NCBI GenBank assembly: GCA_046295175.1 | Contig: JBKBNY010000002.1 | Coordinates: 310,001-374,000, forward strand | Source of the DNA: JALOLV01 sp046295175 | GTDB taxonomy: Bacteria > Bacteroidota > Bacteroidia > Cytophagales > Spirosomataceae | Reading direction: 5' to 3' | Length of the DNA stretch: 64,000 nucleotides | Shown here: piece after piece, positions 42,869 through 52,120 of the stretch | Numbering within the stretch: the first letter of the stretch is position 1 | Layout: every line of letters begins with the position of its first letter | Translations under genes and position numbers: made by a program | Notes under the pieces: model-generated | Seen by the model: only the letters and a program-made list of their open reading frames with translations | What the model was told of the DNA's origin: nothing | The model's database searches: none

Positions 42869-43678
42869 TTACTTCTTGAAAATCCCTTTTGGGTCGGGCT
42901 TTTTAGAGAGTAAATCCTTCAAAATATCTTGATTGATGCCTTCGGGGTCTATTTCATAACTTTTATGAAAATGCTCCCAGGCGTTATCGTATTGCCCATT
43001 TAAAATCTCGGCGAGCGTTAGCTGGTTGTACGCATTCTGCGACTCAGGTTGTATTTCAATCGCTTTTTCGAGCAGATTAAAAGCACTTACCAAATCGTTA
43101 TCTTTTTTGTCTATCGTGTAGGCGTGAATGTAGATTGTGGCCAAATCTACCATCAAAACGGGGTCGTCTTGATTAATATCATTGCCACGCTGCATTAAGT
43201 TTATGGCTTCTCGGATATGCCCTTTTTGGTATTCGATAACTCCCAAACCCCAAAAAGCATCTACGTTTTCATCATCGAGCAAAAAAGCCAGATTGAAACG
43301 ATGCACCGCCGTGTCGGCTTGACCTTCTTGGAGGTATTCCCAAGCACGAGTCGCAAAAAATTCACTTGCTTTGCTACGATTCTGAAAGTTCGCATCACAC
43401 ATTTTCAGAAATTCGTCGTCTTCTTTTTTCTGTAAGTCGGTTTTTTCGTATTCGCCAAAAAGCGGAAGCAATTTGATGTTTACACCAACTGGGGCAAACT
43501 TGCGGTTGGGGGCAATCTCTTGCGAATCTTTTTTGGGTACAAAAGATTTGGCTCTGCCACTACCTATTTGCATTCCTCCTCCTGGCAGGCTCGCCGATTG
43601 CGAGCGAAAAACAGGCTGTTGAGCTAACAGAGAGTCAGAAATTAGCAGTAAGAGTACTAAATAATATGGTTTTGTCAT
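42869..43678 (-). CDS. secreted tetratricopeptide-repeat protein
   Basis: A 269-residue protein. Signal peptide from MTKPYYLVLLLLISDSLLAQ (ATG at 43678; the longer frame adds an unsuitable basic start). An about 60-residue region with no defined domain is followed by at least four TPR-like repeats (about 95-250): e.g. AVHRFNLAFLLDDENVDAFWGLGVIEYQKG, AINLMQRG..., AFNLLEKAIEIQPESQNAYNQL, AWEHFHKSYEIDPEG. Probably a scaffold protein in the periplasm; binding partner unknown. Upstream gap 43679-44005 is very AT-rich and has nothing I can support. Confidence 0.88.
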   Translation of the reverse strand: MTKPYYLVLLLLISDSLLAQQPVFRSQSASLPGGGMQIGSGRAKSFVPKKDSQEIAPNRKFAPVGVNIKLLPLFGEYEKTDLQKKEDDEFLKMCDANFQNRSKASEFFATRAWEYLQEGQADTAVHRFNLAFLLDDENVDAFWGLGVIEYQKGHIREAINLMQRGNDINQDDPVLMVDLATIYIHAYTIDKKDNDLVSAFNLLEKAIEIQPESQNAYNQLTLAEILNGQYDNAWEHFHKSYEIDPEGINQDILKDLLSKKPDPKGIFKK

Positions 43679-44005
43679 TATCACAATATCAGCAAGACAT
43701 CTGCAATATAACGTAAGACGTATGTTTTTAGTATTATGTTGTATTTTTTTTGACATTAAGTCTAATGACGAATTAATCGAATGATTCGAATACCCCGAAT
43801 TAATTGATTAATTGACTGATTACCAATGTATTTGAATTAATTGCTTTACTAAAGCACAAAAGTGTAATTTTGTCTTAAGTAATAGTACACAATTATTTTA
43901 AAATTGAAGCAATGTAAGTGTTTGATAATAAATATTTTATCTTTCTTCTCTTGTCCGCATCGGCGGTCCGAGTAAATTCTTTTGTCTGATTACTTAGTTC
44001 TTATC

Positions 44006-45100
44006 TCAATTCGACTTGTTAATTTCATCAAACATTGCTTTAAAGCATCTTGCTTGCGAGTACCCCTTTTCGTCCACCTTGTCGGCATAAAAATCAGTTA
44101 AAAAAGAGCTAACTCCCGACCAAATCGTTTGCATCATTCCTTGGTAGCGGGGTTTCATCTCAGACGTAGCATTTTTACGAAAACGAAGCATATCATTCGT
44201 TTGCTCGACGGCCACACTCGGCATTCGCCACGGACAAGTGATTACGTTGAAGCCCTTCATGGCAAAATAAACGGCCGTTTGGTCGGGGCGTTCGTAGTGC
44301 CAATCGCAGATTACAACATCTTTATTAATAAGGTCGATAGCTCGGTGGGTATTATTAAAACTGGCCTCCCACATACCCATTCCGGTGGTTTTTCCGTCAA
44401 TTAATCTATCGCCCCAAATCCATAATTTACGGTTTTTGAGGGCTAAATGGTTAGCAATTTTATTGATTTCGCCAGCGTACAATTCGGCTTTGTCTCTGCC
44501 ACCACATCTTGGGCATTTATCGTCTCCGATGTAAAAAACCTCATCCATTCCCGCATGAAAAGCATCCGTCTCAAATACCTCGCAGATTTCATCTACCAAG
44601 TCAAAAACGATTTTATGAACACCGGGATGCAGCGGACAATAGCTCTTGCAATATAAACCATCGGCATTGGGCCAAACGTATTTCTCCGGCATTTTTACGT
44701 GGGGAGTTTCGTCGAATTCGGGGTAAACCGATAACAAATTGGTGGTTTTTGATGCCCAAGACTGATGCCCCAATAGATTGATTTGCGGAATCAATCGGAT
44801 GTTGTGTTTTCGGCACGTGCTAACCAAACTTTTTACTTCTTGTTTCGATAATGCCGAAGCATCACGCAATTCGGGATGGCTTTCAAATTGATAATTGTAA
44901 TCGACCCGCAAAATCAATGTATTGACGTGGCGAGGGGCTAATTCTTCGTTGATAAACTTAGTAAAAGCGGCAAGTTCTTTCGATTGAGGTGCCGCAATGC
45001 AAAAACCTCGAACGGGCATGAGACTATCTAATTTGGCTTGAGCAAACGCCTGAACATAGGCGATAAACGCCAAAATCATAAAAATTGGTAGTTTTTTCAT
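44006..45100 (-). CDS. secreted glycoside hydrolase, GH20-like
   Basis: A 364-residue protein with a signal peptide (residues 1-20, ending VQAFAQ). The TIM-barrel features of family 20 glycosidases are visible: RLIPQINLLGHQSW, then D-A-F-H-A-G-M-D-E-V-F-Y (about 196-207), where the H-x-G-x-D-E motif supplies the catalytic Asp-Glu pair, and KLWIWGDRLID and V-I-C-D-W-H-Y later. It should remove terminal N-acetylhexosamine, though GH20-like proteins vary in substrate. No N-terminal beta-hexosaminidase domain is present. It follows the large BNR protein on the same strand with a hairpin between them. Confidence 0.85.
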   Translation of the reverse strand: MKKLPIFMILAFIAYVQAFAQAKLDSLMPVRGFCIAAPQSKELAAFTKFINEELAPRHVNTLILRVDYNYQFESHPELRDASALSKQEVKSLVSTCRKHNIRLIPQINLLGHQSWASKTTNLLSVYPEFDETPHVKMPEKYVWPNADGLYCKSYCPLHPGVHKIVFDLVDEICEVFETDAFHAGMDEVFYIGDDKCPRCGGRDKAELYAGEINKIANHLALKNRKLWIWGDRLIDGKTTGMGMWEASFNNTHRAIDLINKDVVICDWHYERPDQTAVYFAMKGFNVITCPWRMPSVAVEQTNDMLRFRKNATSEMKPRYQGMMQTIWSGVSSFLTDFYADKVDEKGYSQARCFKAMFDEINKSN

Positions 45101-45126
45101 AGATGAATAGATGTTGTTTAGAAGTT

Positions 45127-45147
45127 GGGGCGTATCGCATACGCCCC
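45127..45147. repeat. hairpin between BNR and GH20 genes
   Basis: GGGGCGTAT-CGC-ATACGCCCC, a 9-bp perfect stem with a 3-base loop. It has no T-run on the minus strand, so it could protect or process the mRNA between two genes rather than terminate. Confidence 0.5.
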
Positions 45148-45163
45148 ATACAGAATGAATAGT

Positions 45164-48106
45164 TTATTCCAGTTTTTTGGCCTTAGCGAGCAATTCTTTG
45201 GCTTTTTTGATAGATTCATTCGCCGATAAAACTGCTTGCGTTGTAGGCTTCATATCGGTGTCTTGCAAGATATTGAAAACGGCACCCAAAGACCCGTTTA
45301 CCTTGCTCAATTCGGCTTCTAACTCGCTGATTTGCTTGGTTTTATCTTTTATTGACTTAGTGCTTTTCAGTGTTGCCAATACCTCACGGCGTTGTTCGTA
45401 GCATCCCAAAGATAAATCGTATTGTTGTTTCAAATCAAGCATTGAGGTTTTTACTCTTGGGTCTATTTTTACCGTAATTGACTGGCTCGTAGCCTTGCCG
45501 TCAACGGTTAGTTTTACGGTATAATTACCAATCATTACCCACGGCGAGGTTGGTTCTGGCTCGGTGTTTTGATAAATGGCCGAAATCGGATAAGTTGGCG
45601 GCAGGTCTAACGGCGTGTGGCGTAAATCCCATAAGAAGCGATGCGAACCTGCATTGGCACTCAAAATTTGTTGTGGACGAATCCAATACGGCGGAACGTT
45701 ATTGGCCGGAATCTCATAAGGTTTATCTTGATTGGTGTATTTTCTAATCAATTTACCCGTCATGTCGAATATTTCGAGACTGATATTCTGAGCATTTTCT
45801 TTGAGATAGTAATTGATAATTGCACCATCGGGTGGGTTTTGTCCGGCTGGTTCTTCTTGCGGAACGGGCGTATCGGTGTACATACTCCAACGAACTCGAT
45901 ATGTGTTTTGTGGTTTGTACAAAATCGCGTTCTCTTTGGCTAAATCGGCCGTTAGTTGGCGTAGTGGCGTAATATCATCCAAAATCCAGAAGCTACGTCC
46001 GTGTGTGCCAACTACAATATCATCATCTTTGACAACCAAATCACGGATTGAAGTAGCGGGCATATTTAGCCTTAACGACTGCCAATGTTCGCCATCATCG
46101 AACGAAACATAAACAGCTCGCTCCGAACCTGCGTAAAGCAAACCTTTTCTAACGGGGTCTTCACGCACCGCATTGATTGGGTCGTTTGGCAGTCCGTTTA
46201 CGATTTCTTGCCAAGTTTTCCCGCCGTCTTTTGTTCGGTAAATATGCGGACGATAATCATTGCATCGAATCCTGTTAACTGCCGCATAGGCGGTATTGAC
46301 ATCAAAATGTGAAGCATCCATTACCGAAACCTTCGACCACGAAGTTATGGCAGCTGGCGTAACGTTCTTCCAGTTTTTTCCGCCGTCTTTGGTTACATGA
46401 ATCAAGCCATCGTCTGTACCAACCCAAATCGTGTTAATGTCTTTGTACGATGGAGCAATCGTATAAATAACCCCACGGCGAGGCATTTTTTTCATTTCTT
46501 CGGTCGTGTAGATACCTACACTTTCAGGAATATCCCAAGCCTCTCGGGTGAGGTCTGGGCTGATAACTTGCCAAGAATTACCCCCATTTTGAGTTTTGAA
46601 TAAAACATTTCCCGCAAAAAACAACGTTTTGGGGTCGAGTGGCGAGAATAAAACGGGAGCCGTGCGGATAAACCTATACTTACCGCTTCTAACAGCCTCA
46701 GGGGCGATATTCTGGGTTTGTCCAGTTCGTTTGTCAAATTTCGTAATCTTGCCACCGTAAATAATATTTGGGTCGAGTGGGTCAGCAGCTACGTATCCGT
46801 ATTCTTCAACCCCAACTGGGTGCCACTCTCGGTAGGTTATTTGACCGTCGTTGCCACGAGAAGATACCGAAACCGAACCGCTTTCTTGTTGCCCGCCGTA
46901 CACGTTGTACGGGAAAGCGTTATCTGTACTCACATGATAAAACTGTGCCGTTGGCTGATTGTACCACGAACTAAACGTTTGTCCACCGTTTACAGTGATG
47001 ATAGCTCCTTGGTCAGACGCAAATAAAATAATGTCTGGATTATCAGGATTTATCCAAATACGGTGGTAATCATCGCCGCCCGGAGCCCCTCTAAATGCCT
47101 CCCAGTTTTTTCCGCCGTCTTTCGATTTCCAAGTAACAACGTTGGCCGAATAAACCACATCGGGATTGCGGGGGTCAACTTTTACTTCGGCAAAATCGCT
47201 TCCACGACCCCACAAACGAGCATCTGGATTGGTTCGATACCATGACTCACCCGCATCGTCTGAGCGATAAATGCCCCCATTGGCTCCTGCATCAACGGTT
47301 GCATACATACGGTTAGGGTCGGATGTGGCAATACAAAAACCGATTCGACCCAAACCTTGCTCAAAGGTCGGAAAACCCTTGGTAAGTTTTTTCCAAGTCT
47401 TACCACCATCAATAGATTTGTACAAACCGCTACCAGGGCCTTGCCAAGCTCCGTTTTCCCACGGGCCTTGTCGAGACTGCCAAAGGCTGGCATAAACAAT
47501 ATCTGAGTTTTTAGGGTCAATCGTTACCTGAATCGCACCGGTATTTTCGTCGATAAAAAGAACCTTTTCAAAGGTTTTTCCGCCGTCTAATGTGCGGTAA
47601 ACGCCTCTTTCGGTATTTGGCCCATAAGGATGCCCCAAAGCCGCTACAAAAACGCGGTTTTCGTTTTTAGGGTCAATGGCCAAACCTCCAATTTGTAGAG
47701 CATCTTTCAAACCCAGATGCTGCCAAGTTTTTCCACCATCGGTAGATTTGTACATACCGTCTCCCACCGAAAGGTCGGGGCGTTGTAGCCCTTCGCCACT
47801 CCCGACATAAATCACATTGGGATTCGACGGAGCAACAACTACATCACCGATTGAACCAGTAGGTTGGTCGTCAAAAATCGGGAACCATGTGCGGCCGTAA
47901 TCGGTAGTTTTCCAAACCCCACCGTTATTGACACCGATATAAAAAACATTGGGCTGCTGTGGAACACCCACTGCCCCGACGGTTCGGCCGCCACGGTGAG
48001 GCCCAATCATACGCCATTTCATCGAATCGAATAATTTTGGGTCGAATTGCCCCATAGCTACATCGAAGAAAAACGTAGCCAATACTAATAGTTTTAGGGT
48101 TTTCAT
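45164..48106 (-). CDS. secreted BNR/Asp-box repeat beta-propeller protein
   Basis: A 980-residue protein with a signal peptide (residues 1-18). Many S/T-x-D-x-G-x-T-W Asp-box copies are visible, such as KTTDYGRTW, KSTDGGKTW, RTLDGGKTF, KSIDGGKTW, TKDGGKNW and RTKDGGKTW, defining two beta-propellers of sortilin/Vps10- and sialidase-like type (about 30-680). The C-terminal about 280 residues contain an Ig-like region and a helical tail (EAELSKVNGS). Members annotated as WD40/glycosyl hydrolase-like are frequent in Bacteroidota, with unknown catalytic activity. It is followed by the GH20-like gene. Confidence 0.85.
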   Translation of the reverse strand: MKTLKLLVLATFFFDVAMGQFDPKLFDSMKWRMIGPHRGGRTVGAVGVPQQPNVFYIGVNNGGVWKTTDYGRTWFPIFDDQPTGSIGDVVVAPSNPNVIYVGSGEGLQRPDLSVGDGMYKSTDGGKTWQHLGLKDALQIGGLAIDPKNENRVFVAALGHPYGPNTERGVYRTLDGGKTFEKVLFIDENTGAIQVTIDPKNSDIVYASLWQSRQGPWENGAWQGPGSGLYKSIDGGKTWKKLTKGFPTFEQGLGRIGFCIATSDPNRMYATVDAGANGGIYRSDDAGESWYRTNPDARLWGRGSDFAEVKVDPRNPDVVYSANVVTWKSKDGGKNWEAFRGAPGGDDYHRIWINPDNPDIILFASDQGAIITVNGGQTFSSWYNQPTAQFYHVSTDNAFPYNVYGGQQESGSVSVSSRGNDGQITYREWHPVGVEEYGYVAADPLDPNIIYGGKITKFDKRTGQTQNIAPEAVRSGKYRFIRTAPVLFSPLDPKTLFFAGNVLFKTQNGGNSWQVISPDLTREAWDIPESVGIYTTEEMKKMPRRGVIYTIAPSYKDINTIWVGTDDGLIHVTKDGGKNWKNVTPAAITSWSKVSVMDASHFDVNTAYAAVNRIRCNDYRPHIYRTKDGGKTWQEIVNGLPNDPINAVREDPVRKGLLYAGSERAVYVSFDDGEHWQSLRLNMPATSIRDLVVKDDDIVVGTHGRSFWILDDITPLRQLTADLAKENAILYKPQNTYRVRWSMYTDTPVPQEEPAGQNPPDGAIINYYLKENAQNISLEIFDMTGKLIRKYTNQDKPYEIPANNVPPYWIRPQQILSANAGSHRFLWDLRHTPLDLPPTYPISAIYQNTEPEPTSPWVMIGNYTVKLTVDGKATSQSITVKIDPRVKTSMLDLKQQYDLSLGCYEQRREVLATLKSTKSIKDKTKQISELEAELSKVNGSLGAVFNILQDTDMKPTTQAVLSANESIKKAKELLAKAKKLE

Positions 48107-48224
48107 TTTGTAGTTTATTGAGAATGAGAGAGTTGCAAGATAGAAATTTTGCGGAGAAATTTAGCTAACTAAAACCAATAAAATAGCCGTTATTGCTCCA
48201 AAATATAGATGAATGAGGACTGAA

Positions 48225-49037
48225 TTATGATGACCGATGGGTGTTTTTCAATTCTAATCGTTTCTGATTTCCCTTCTTGCTGAGGGTTTTTGTTAGGAAG
48301 TCGGCCATTGACGGGAAGAAATTACCGATTTTAGCCAAAAATCCACGGCTACGAGGTATCAGAATCTCAACCTCTTTTTGGTTAATTGCTCGGTGGATGA
48401 TAGCATCGGCTATGTCATTGACTGTCAGTACTTTATTGCCCGAAAAAGTAAGATTGGCGGCTTCATAGTCTAATTGTAACTTGAGCATATTTGTATCGAC
48501 CAAATCGGGACAAACAACCGAAACAAAAATACCTCTTGATTTTAACTCTTGTGCGATTGACAGTGTAAAACCACGCACCGCAAACTTTGAAGCCGAATAA
48601 AGCGATAAACCCTGAATCGGGGCGACACCTGCCAACGAAGCGATGTTAATGATGTGTCCAGAGCCTTGTTTTAGCATCAAATCAGACACTATTTTGCTGC
48701 CGTAGATAACTCCTTTGAGGTTGATGTCGATATGGAAATCCACGTCTTTTATTGTAAAATCGTGGATAAAAGCTGGAATAATCACCCCTGCATTGTTTAT
48801 CAAAACATCAATTTGACCAAATTTATCAATCACCGCAGCCACCACGCCGTACCATTCTTCGGGGTTAGTTACATCGAGTTTGTAAATGCTTATTTTAGAA
48901 GAATCCCAAGAATGGCTTTTCAGTTTATCAAAGTCAATATCGGTAGCAATGACCCGATAACCAAGCGAATAAAACCGCTCGACGAGTGCCTTGCCGATAC
49001 CATTAGCACAACCCGTTATAAAAACCGTCTTGTTCAT
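48225..49037 (-). CDS. SDR family oxidoreductase
   Basis: A 270-residue classical short-chain dehydrogenase. The dinucleotide motif is T-G-C-A-N-G-I-G (about 8-15), N-N-A-G-V (about 86), catalytic Ser in N-I-A-S-L-A-G and Y-S-A-S-K (about 152-156). The C-terminal part is basic and hydrophobic. Asp-Ile-Asp after the second strand (A-T-D-I-D) suggests NAD over NADP. Substrate unknown. It is last in MBL-murB-SDR, 10 bp after the murB stop, so transcribed with it. Confidence 0.9.
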   Translation of the reverse strand: MNKTVFITGCANGIGKALVERFYSLGYRVIATDIDFDKLKSHSWDSSKISIYKLDVTNPEEWYGVVAAVIDKFGQIDVLINNAGVIIPAFIHDFTIKDVDFHIDINLKGVIYGSKIVSDLMLKQGSGHIINIASLAGVAPIQGLSLYSASKFAVRGFTLSIAQELKSRGIFVSVVCPDLVDTNMLKLQLDYEAANLTFSGNKVLTVNDIADAIIHRAINQKEVEILIPRSRGFLAKIGNFFPSMADFLTKTLSKKGNQKRLELKNTHRSS

Positions 49038-49047
49038 CTTGGGCTTT

Positions 49048-50067
49048 TTAGATAAAATTTACTTCGGCATTGAGCTTTATTCCGAATTTTTCATTGATTG
49101 AAGCTTGTATTTTTTCGGATAACTCCTTGATTTCTTGACCTTTACCACCTCCGTAATTCACCAAAACCAATGCCTGCTTGGCGTGTACACCTACTTCGCC
49201 AAAGCGTTGACCTTTCCAGCCAGCTTGCTCAATGAGCCATCCAGCAGGAACTTTCACGGTGTTTTCGTCAATCGGATACGATGGAATATTGGGATACTGC
49301 TCTTTTAATTTATCGAAATGCGTTTTCGGAATCTCTGGGTTTTTGAAAAAACTACCCGCATTTCCAATCTCGGCAGGATTCGGCAACTTGCTCTGACGGA
49401 TATGAATCACGGCATCGCTAACGGCTTTGATGCTCATCTCGGCTACGCCCATTTCGGTTAGGGTATCTTTGATAGCTCCGTATGAAGTATTAAAATTAGG
49501 TGTTTTATTGAGCCTAAACGTAACATTCAGAATCACATATTTACCCTTAGCTTCGTGTTTAAAGATGCTTTCTCGATAACCAAAACGGCAGGTTGGCAGG
49601 TCAAATTTCTCGACCTCAAGCGTTTCAATGTTCAATGCCTCTAATTCATAAAAAACATCTTTGATTTCTACGCCGTAAGCACCGATGTTCTGCATGGGAG
49701 CAGCACCGACCGTACCCGGAATCAACGAAAGGTTTTCGATTCCTGCGTAGTTCTTAGCCACGCAGTGCATCACCAATTCGTGCCAAACCACGCCCGCACC
49801 GGCTTTGATGTAAATGTTGGTGTCGTCTTGTTGTATGATTTCGATTCCACCGATGTTAATTTTAATGACCAATCCATCAAAATCATGCAACAATAACACA
49901 TTGCTACCTCCGCCCAAAATCAAGCGTTTTACACCATCAAAATCTGGATTCTGCAAAACCGCTTTCAATTCATCAACCGAAGCAACTTCTACAAAGTATC
50001 GTGCATTGGCGGCAATTCCGAAGGTATTATATTGTTTTAATAGGATGTTTTCTTGAATCTGAATCAT
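49048..50067 (-). CDS. murB: UDP-N-acetylenolpyruvoylglucosamine reductase
   Basis: A 339-residue FAD-dependent enzyme for the second step of UDP-MurNAc synthesis. FAD segments are L-G-G-G-S-N-V-L-L and I-P-G-T-V-G-A-A-P-M-Q-N-I-G-A-Y-G-V-E (about 110-130); F-G-Y-R-E-S-I-F and the catalytic Ser in N-A-G-S-F-F-K-N-P (about 226-234) follow, then the C-terminal type I domain with A-G-W-L-I-E and V-H-A-K-Q-A-L-V-L-V-N. Start at MIQIQENI, ATG 50067. It lies between the frameshifted MBL gene (25 bp) and the SDR gene (10 bp) on the minus strand. Confidence 0.96.
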   Translation of the reverse strand: MIQIQENILLKQYNTFGIAANARYFVEVASVDELKAVLQNPDFDGVKRLILGGGSNVLLLHDFDGLVIKINIGGIEIIQQDDTNIYIKAGAGVVWHELVMHCVAKNYAGIENLSLIPGTVGAAPMQNIGAYGVEIKDVFYELEALNIETLEVEKFDLPTCRFGYRESIFKHEAKGKYVILNVTFRLNKTPNFNTSYGAIKDTLTEMGVAEMSIKAVSDAVIHIRQSKLPNPAEIGNAGSFFKNPEIPKTHFDKLKEQYPNIPSYPIDENTVKVPAGWLIEQAGWKGQRFGEVGVHAKQALVLVNYGGGKGQEIKELSEKIQASINEKFGIKLNAEVNFI

Positions 50068-50092
50068 AAAGTAGTTAATCGAAAAATCGTTG

Positions 50093-50904
50093 TTAGTTAT
50101 CATTGATAACAGCTTCAATCATGTAAGCCAAGCTGACATCGTTCGAGAGAATGAGTCGCATCAAGTGGTTTTCGCGACGCCCCATTGCTCTGATGATTTG
50201 CTTGGTATCCATTCCTTTTTGGTGAAAACTCAAAACTTTTCCGCCAAAATCTTCAAAATATTGGAGTTTTGCTTGCAGAAGCTGTTTGCCATCCTTCAAT
50301 CTCGGATGATGCCCGCAAAATAACACATCAAAATCGTATTGCAATACTTTTTTGAAAGATTCGACCTGCTGCCAGAATCGTTCGTTCTTCCGAAAAACCC
50401 TAATTTTGATTCCGACAAACAAATCTCCCGAAAATAACCAACCTTCATTTTTTCTAAGAAAACGGTATGGTCGATGGCGTGTCCGGGCGTGTGAATCGGT
50501 GTAAGTTTGTGTTTTTCGGTTTCGATAATATCGCTAAATGCTTCTACTTTTCCTTGATAAGGCTTGATTTGTCCAAAAAGGAATTTCTCGTAAGGCAAAA
50601 TCTTGAATCCTTCTTGGATTTTCTGTTGCGTAAATTCGTGGGCAAAAACCTTAGATTTGTGCTGATTTGCCAACGAAGCCGTATTGCCCGAATGGTCTTC
50701 GTGCCAATGGGTCAATAGTATTTTGTCAATCTGCCGAGTGCGGAACGTCTCCAAAACTTTCTCTTGACAATTAGCTTGGGCGGTATCAATCAGCACATTA
50801 TCAATCAAAAAGCAATAAACGCTCATCAGCGGCTTGCCAATGGGCGAATACCCAAACCTAAAAAGTTCGACATTGTGGAATTTACGATATTTGAGAAATT
50901 GCAT
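50093..50904 (-). pseudogene. MBL-fold metallo-hydrolase, interrupted by a one-base frameshift
   Basis: Frame 1 (50904 to about 50453) holds the metallo-beta-lactamase fold start, with the metal motif T-H-W-H-E-D-H-S-G-N (about 65-74) and the next ligand in H-T-P-G-H-A-I-D-H (about 133-141). The fold then needs S-G-D-L, which is found only in another frame, where translation continues FVGIKIRVFRKNE..., C-G-H-H-P-R. One added A in the A6 run, plus-strand T at 50448-50453, restores a normal about 270-residue reading frame including E-G-W-L-F-S-G-D-L. So this is either an assembly error or an inactivated gene. It is upstream of murB and probably co-transcribed. Confidence 0.85.
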
Positions 50905-50918
50905 ATTTTGTCCAGATT

Positions 50919-50951
50919 AACCCTGTCAGCGTTTCAAACGCTGACAGGGTT
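50919..50951. repeat. GACAGG-family perfect palindrome, inverted arm order
   Basis: A 16-bp perfect inverted repeat with a one-base centre (50919-50934 and 50936-50951), built from AACCCTGTCAGCGTTT. The same 16-mer, in opposite arm order, forms the palindrome at 36785-36817. It lies upstream of both the MBL gene and, further on, the Fe-S gene. Confidence 0.75.
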
Positions 50952-51087
50952 TGTAGGAATTAACTCACAAATTTACCAATCTAATTAAAATTGAATAACA
51001 AATACTTGCAAATATTATGCACGCATACTATTTTTGATGCAAATGTTACCTATCATTTTATTCATTCGCTAATTCGCTATTAAAAAT

Positions 51088-51879
51088 ATGGAATATAAAG
51101 TACCGACAATGGCCGAAATGATGGCCAACGGACAAGAACCCGAAGTACTTTTTTGGGTTGGATGTGCTGGCTCATTCGACGACCGCTACAAAAAAGTAAC
51201 GGTAGCTTTTGTGAAAATCTTGAATCATGTAGGAGTCAATTTTGCGGTGTTGGGTACTGAAGAAGCCTGCACTGGCGACCCTGCACGTCGAGCTGGTAAT
51301 GAGTTTACTTTTCAGATGTTGGCACAACAAAACATTCAGGTTTTGAATGGTTACAACGTCAAGAAAATCGTTACGGCGTGTCCGCATTGTTTTAATACTT
51401 TGAAGAATGAATACCCCGAATTGGGCGGTAATTATGAGGTGATTCACCATTCGACATACCTACAACAACTTATTAATGAAGGTAAAATACGTATCGAAGG
51501 CGGTGGTGAATTTAAGGGCAAAAAGATAACGTTCCACGATTCGTGCTATTTGGGTCGTGCCAATGACATTTACGAAGCTCCGCGTGCGGTTCTCGAAAAA
51601 TTAGATGCCGATTTGGTAGAAATGAAGCGTTGCCGAACCAATGGTCTCTGCTGTGGTGCGGGTGGCGGACAAATGTTTAAAGAACCCGAAAAAGGAAAAA
51701 AAGATATTAATATCGAGCGTATCGAAGACGCTTTGGCTACCGGAGCAACAACGGTGGCGGTGGCTTGTCCGTTCTGTATGACGATGATGAGCGACGGCGT
51801 GAAAAACAAAGAAAAAGAAGATACTGTAAAGGTTTATGACTTAGCCGAATTGGTGGCTCAGGCAAACGGGTATCACTGA
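51088..51879 (+). CDS. (Fe-S)-binding protein with two CCG-type domains
   Basis: A 263-residue protein of the LutA/GlcF/HdrD-related cysteine-rich family. Domain 1 (about 18-115) has W-V-G-C-A-G-S, E-E-A-C-T-G and A-C-P-H-C; domain 2 (about 145-250) has H-D-S-C-Y-L-G-R, G-L-C-C-G-A-G-G-G and A-C-P-F-C-M. These Cx(n)CCGx(n)CxxC patterns bind a non-cubane Fe-S cluster in heterodisulfide-type reductases. The usual partner, a 4Fe-4S membrane ferredoxin or LutB, is not next to it here, so the pathway is unclear. Confidence 0.9.
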   Translation: MEYKVPTMAEMMANGQEPEVLFWVGCAGSFDDRYKKVTVAFVKILNHVGVNFAVLGTEEACTGDPARRAGNEFTFQMLAQQNIQVLNGYNVKKIVTACPHCFNTLKNEYPELGGNYEVIHHSTYLQQLINEGKIRIEGGGEFKGKKITFHDSCYLGRANDIYEAPRAVLEKLDADLVEMKRCRTNGLCCGAGGGQMFKEPEKGKKDINIERIEDALATGATTVAVACPFCMTMMSDGVKNKEKEDTVKVYDLAELVAQANGYH

Positions 51880-51915
51880 TTTCGTTGATTTTATTATGAT
51901 TTCGCTGATTTTTTG

Positions 51916-51933
51916 AAATCGTTGAAACGATTT
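51916..51933. repeat. AAATCGTT hairpin in the 241-bp gap
   Basis: AAATCGTT-GA-AACGATTT, an 8-bp perfect stem; the core matches the hairpin at 41272-41287. The gap 51880-52120 between the Fe-S gene and convergent murF contains several imperfect TGATTTT repeats and a CCGTGCCACGG half-site also seen in the tnaA terminator, but nothing with a recognisable role. Confidence 0.5.
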
Positions 51934-52120
51934 GATGATTTTAATTTTATTGATTATTTGAATAACAGTAAATCTGTAAACCTGACTTCCAAAATTAAAG
52001 GTTCGAGCCGTGCCACGGATTCTATTCCTAATTTTTAACTATGTTATAAAATCAATTTTAATCAAAATCATCAATCTCAATCAGCAAAATCATAATAAAA
52101 TCAGTGAAATCTGCGATTTA

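Noticed and set aside
43757..44005. A possible regulatory or small-RNA gene in the AT-rich gap upstream of the TPR gene
   Set aside because: Only runs of AATTAATTGA-type sequence with no hairpin, promoter match or ORF were found.
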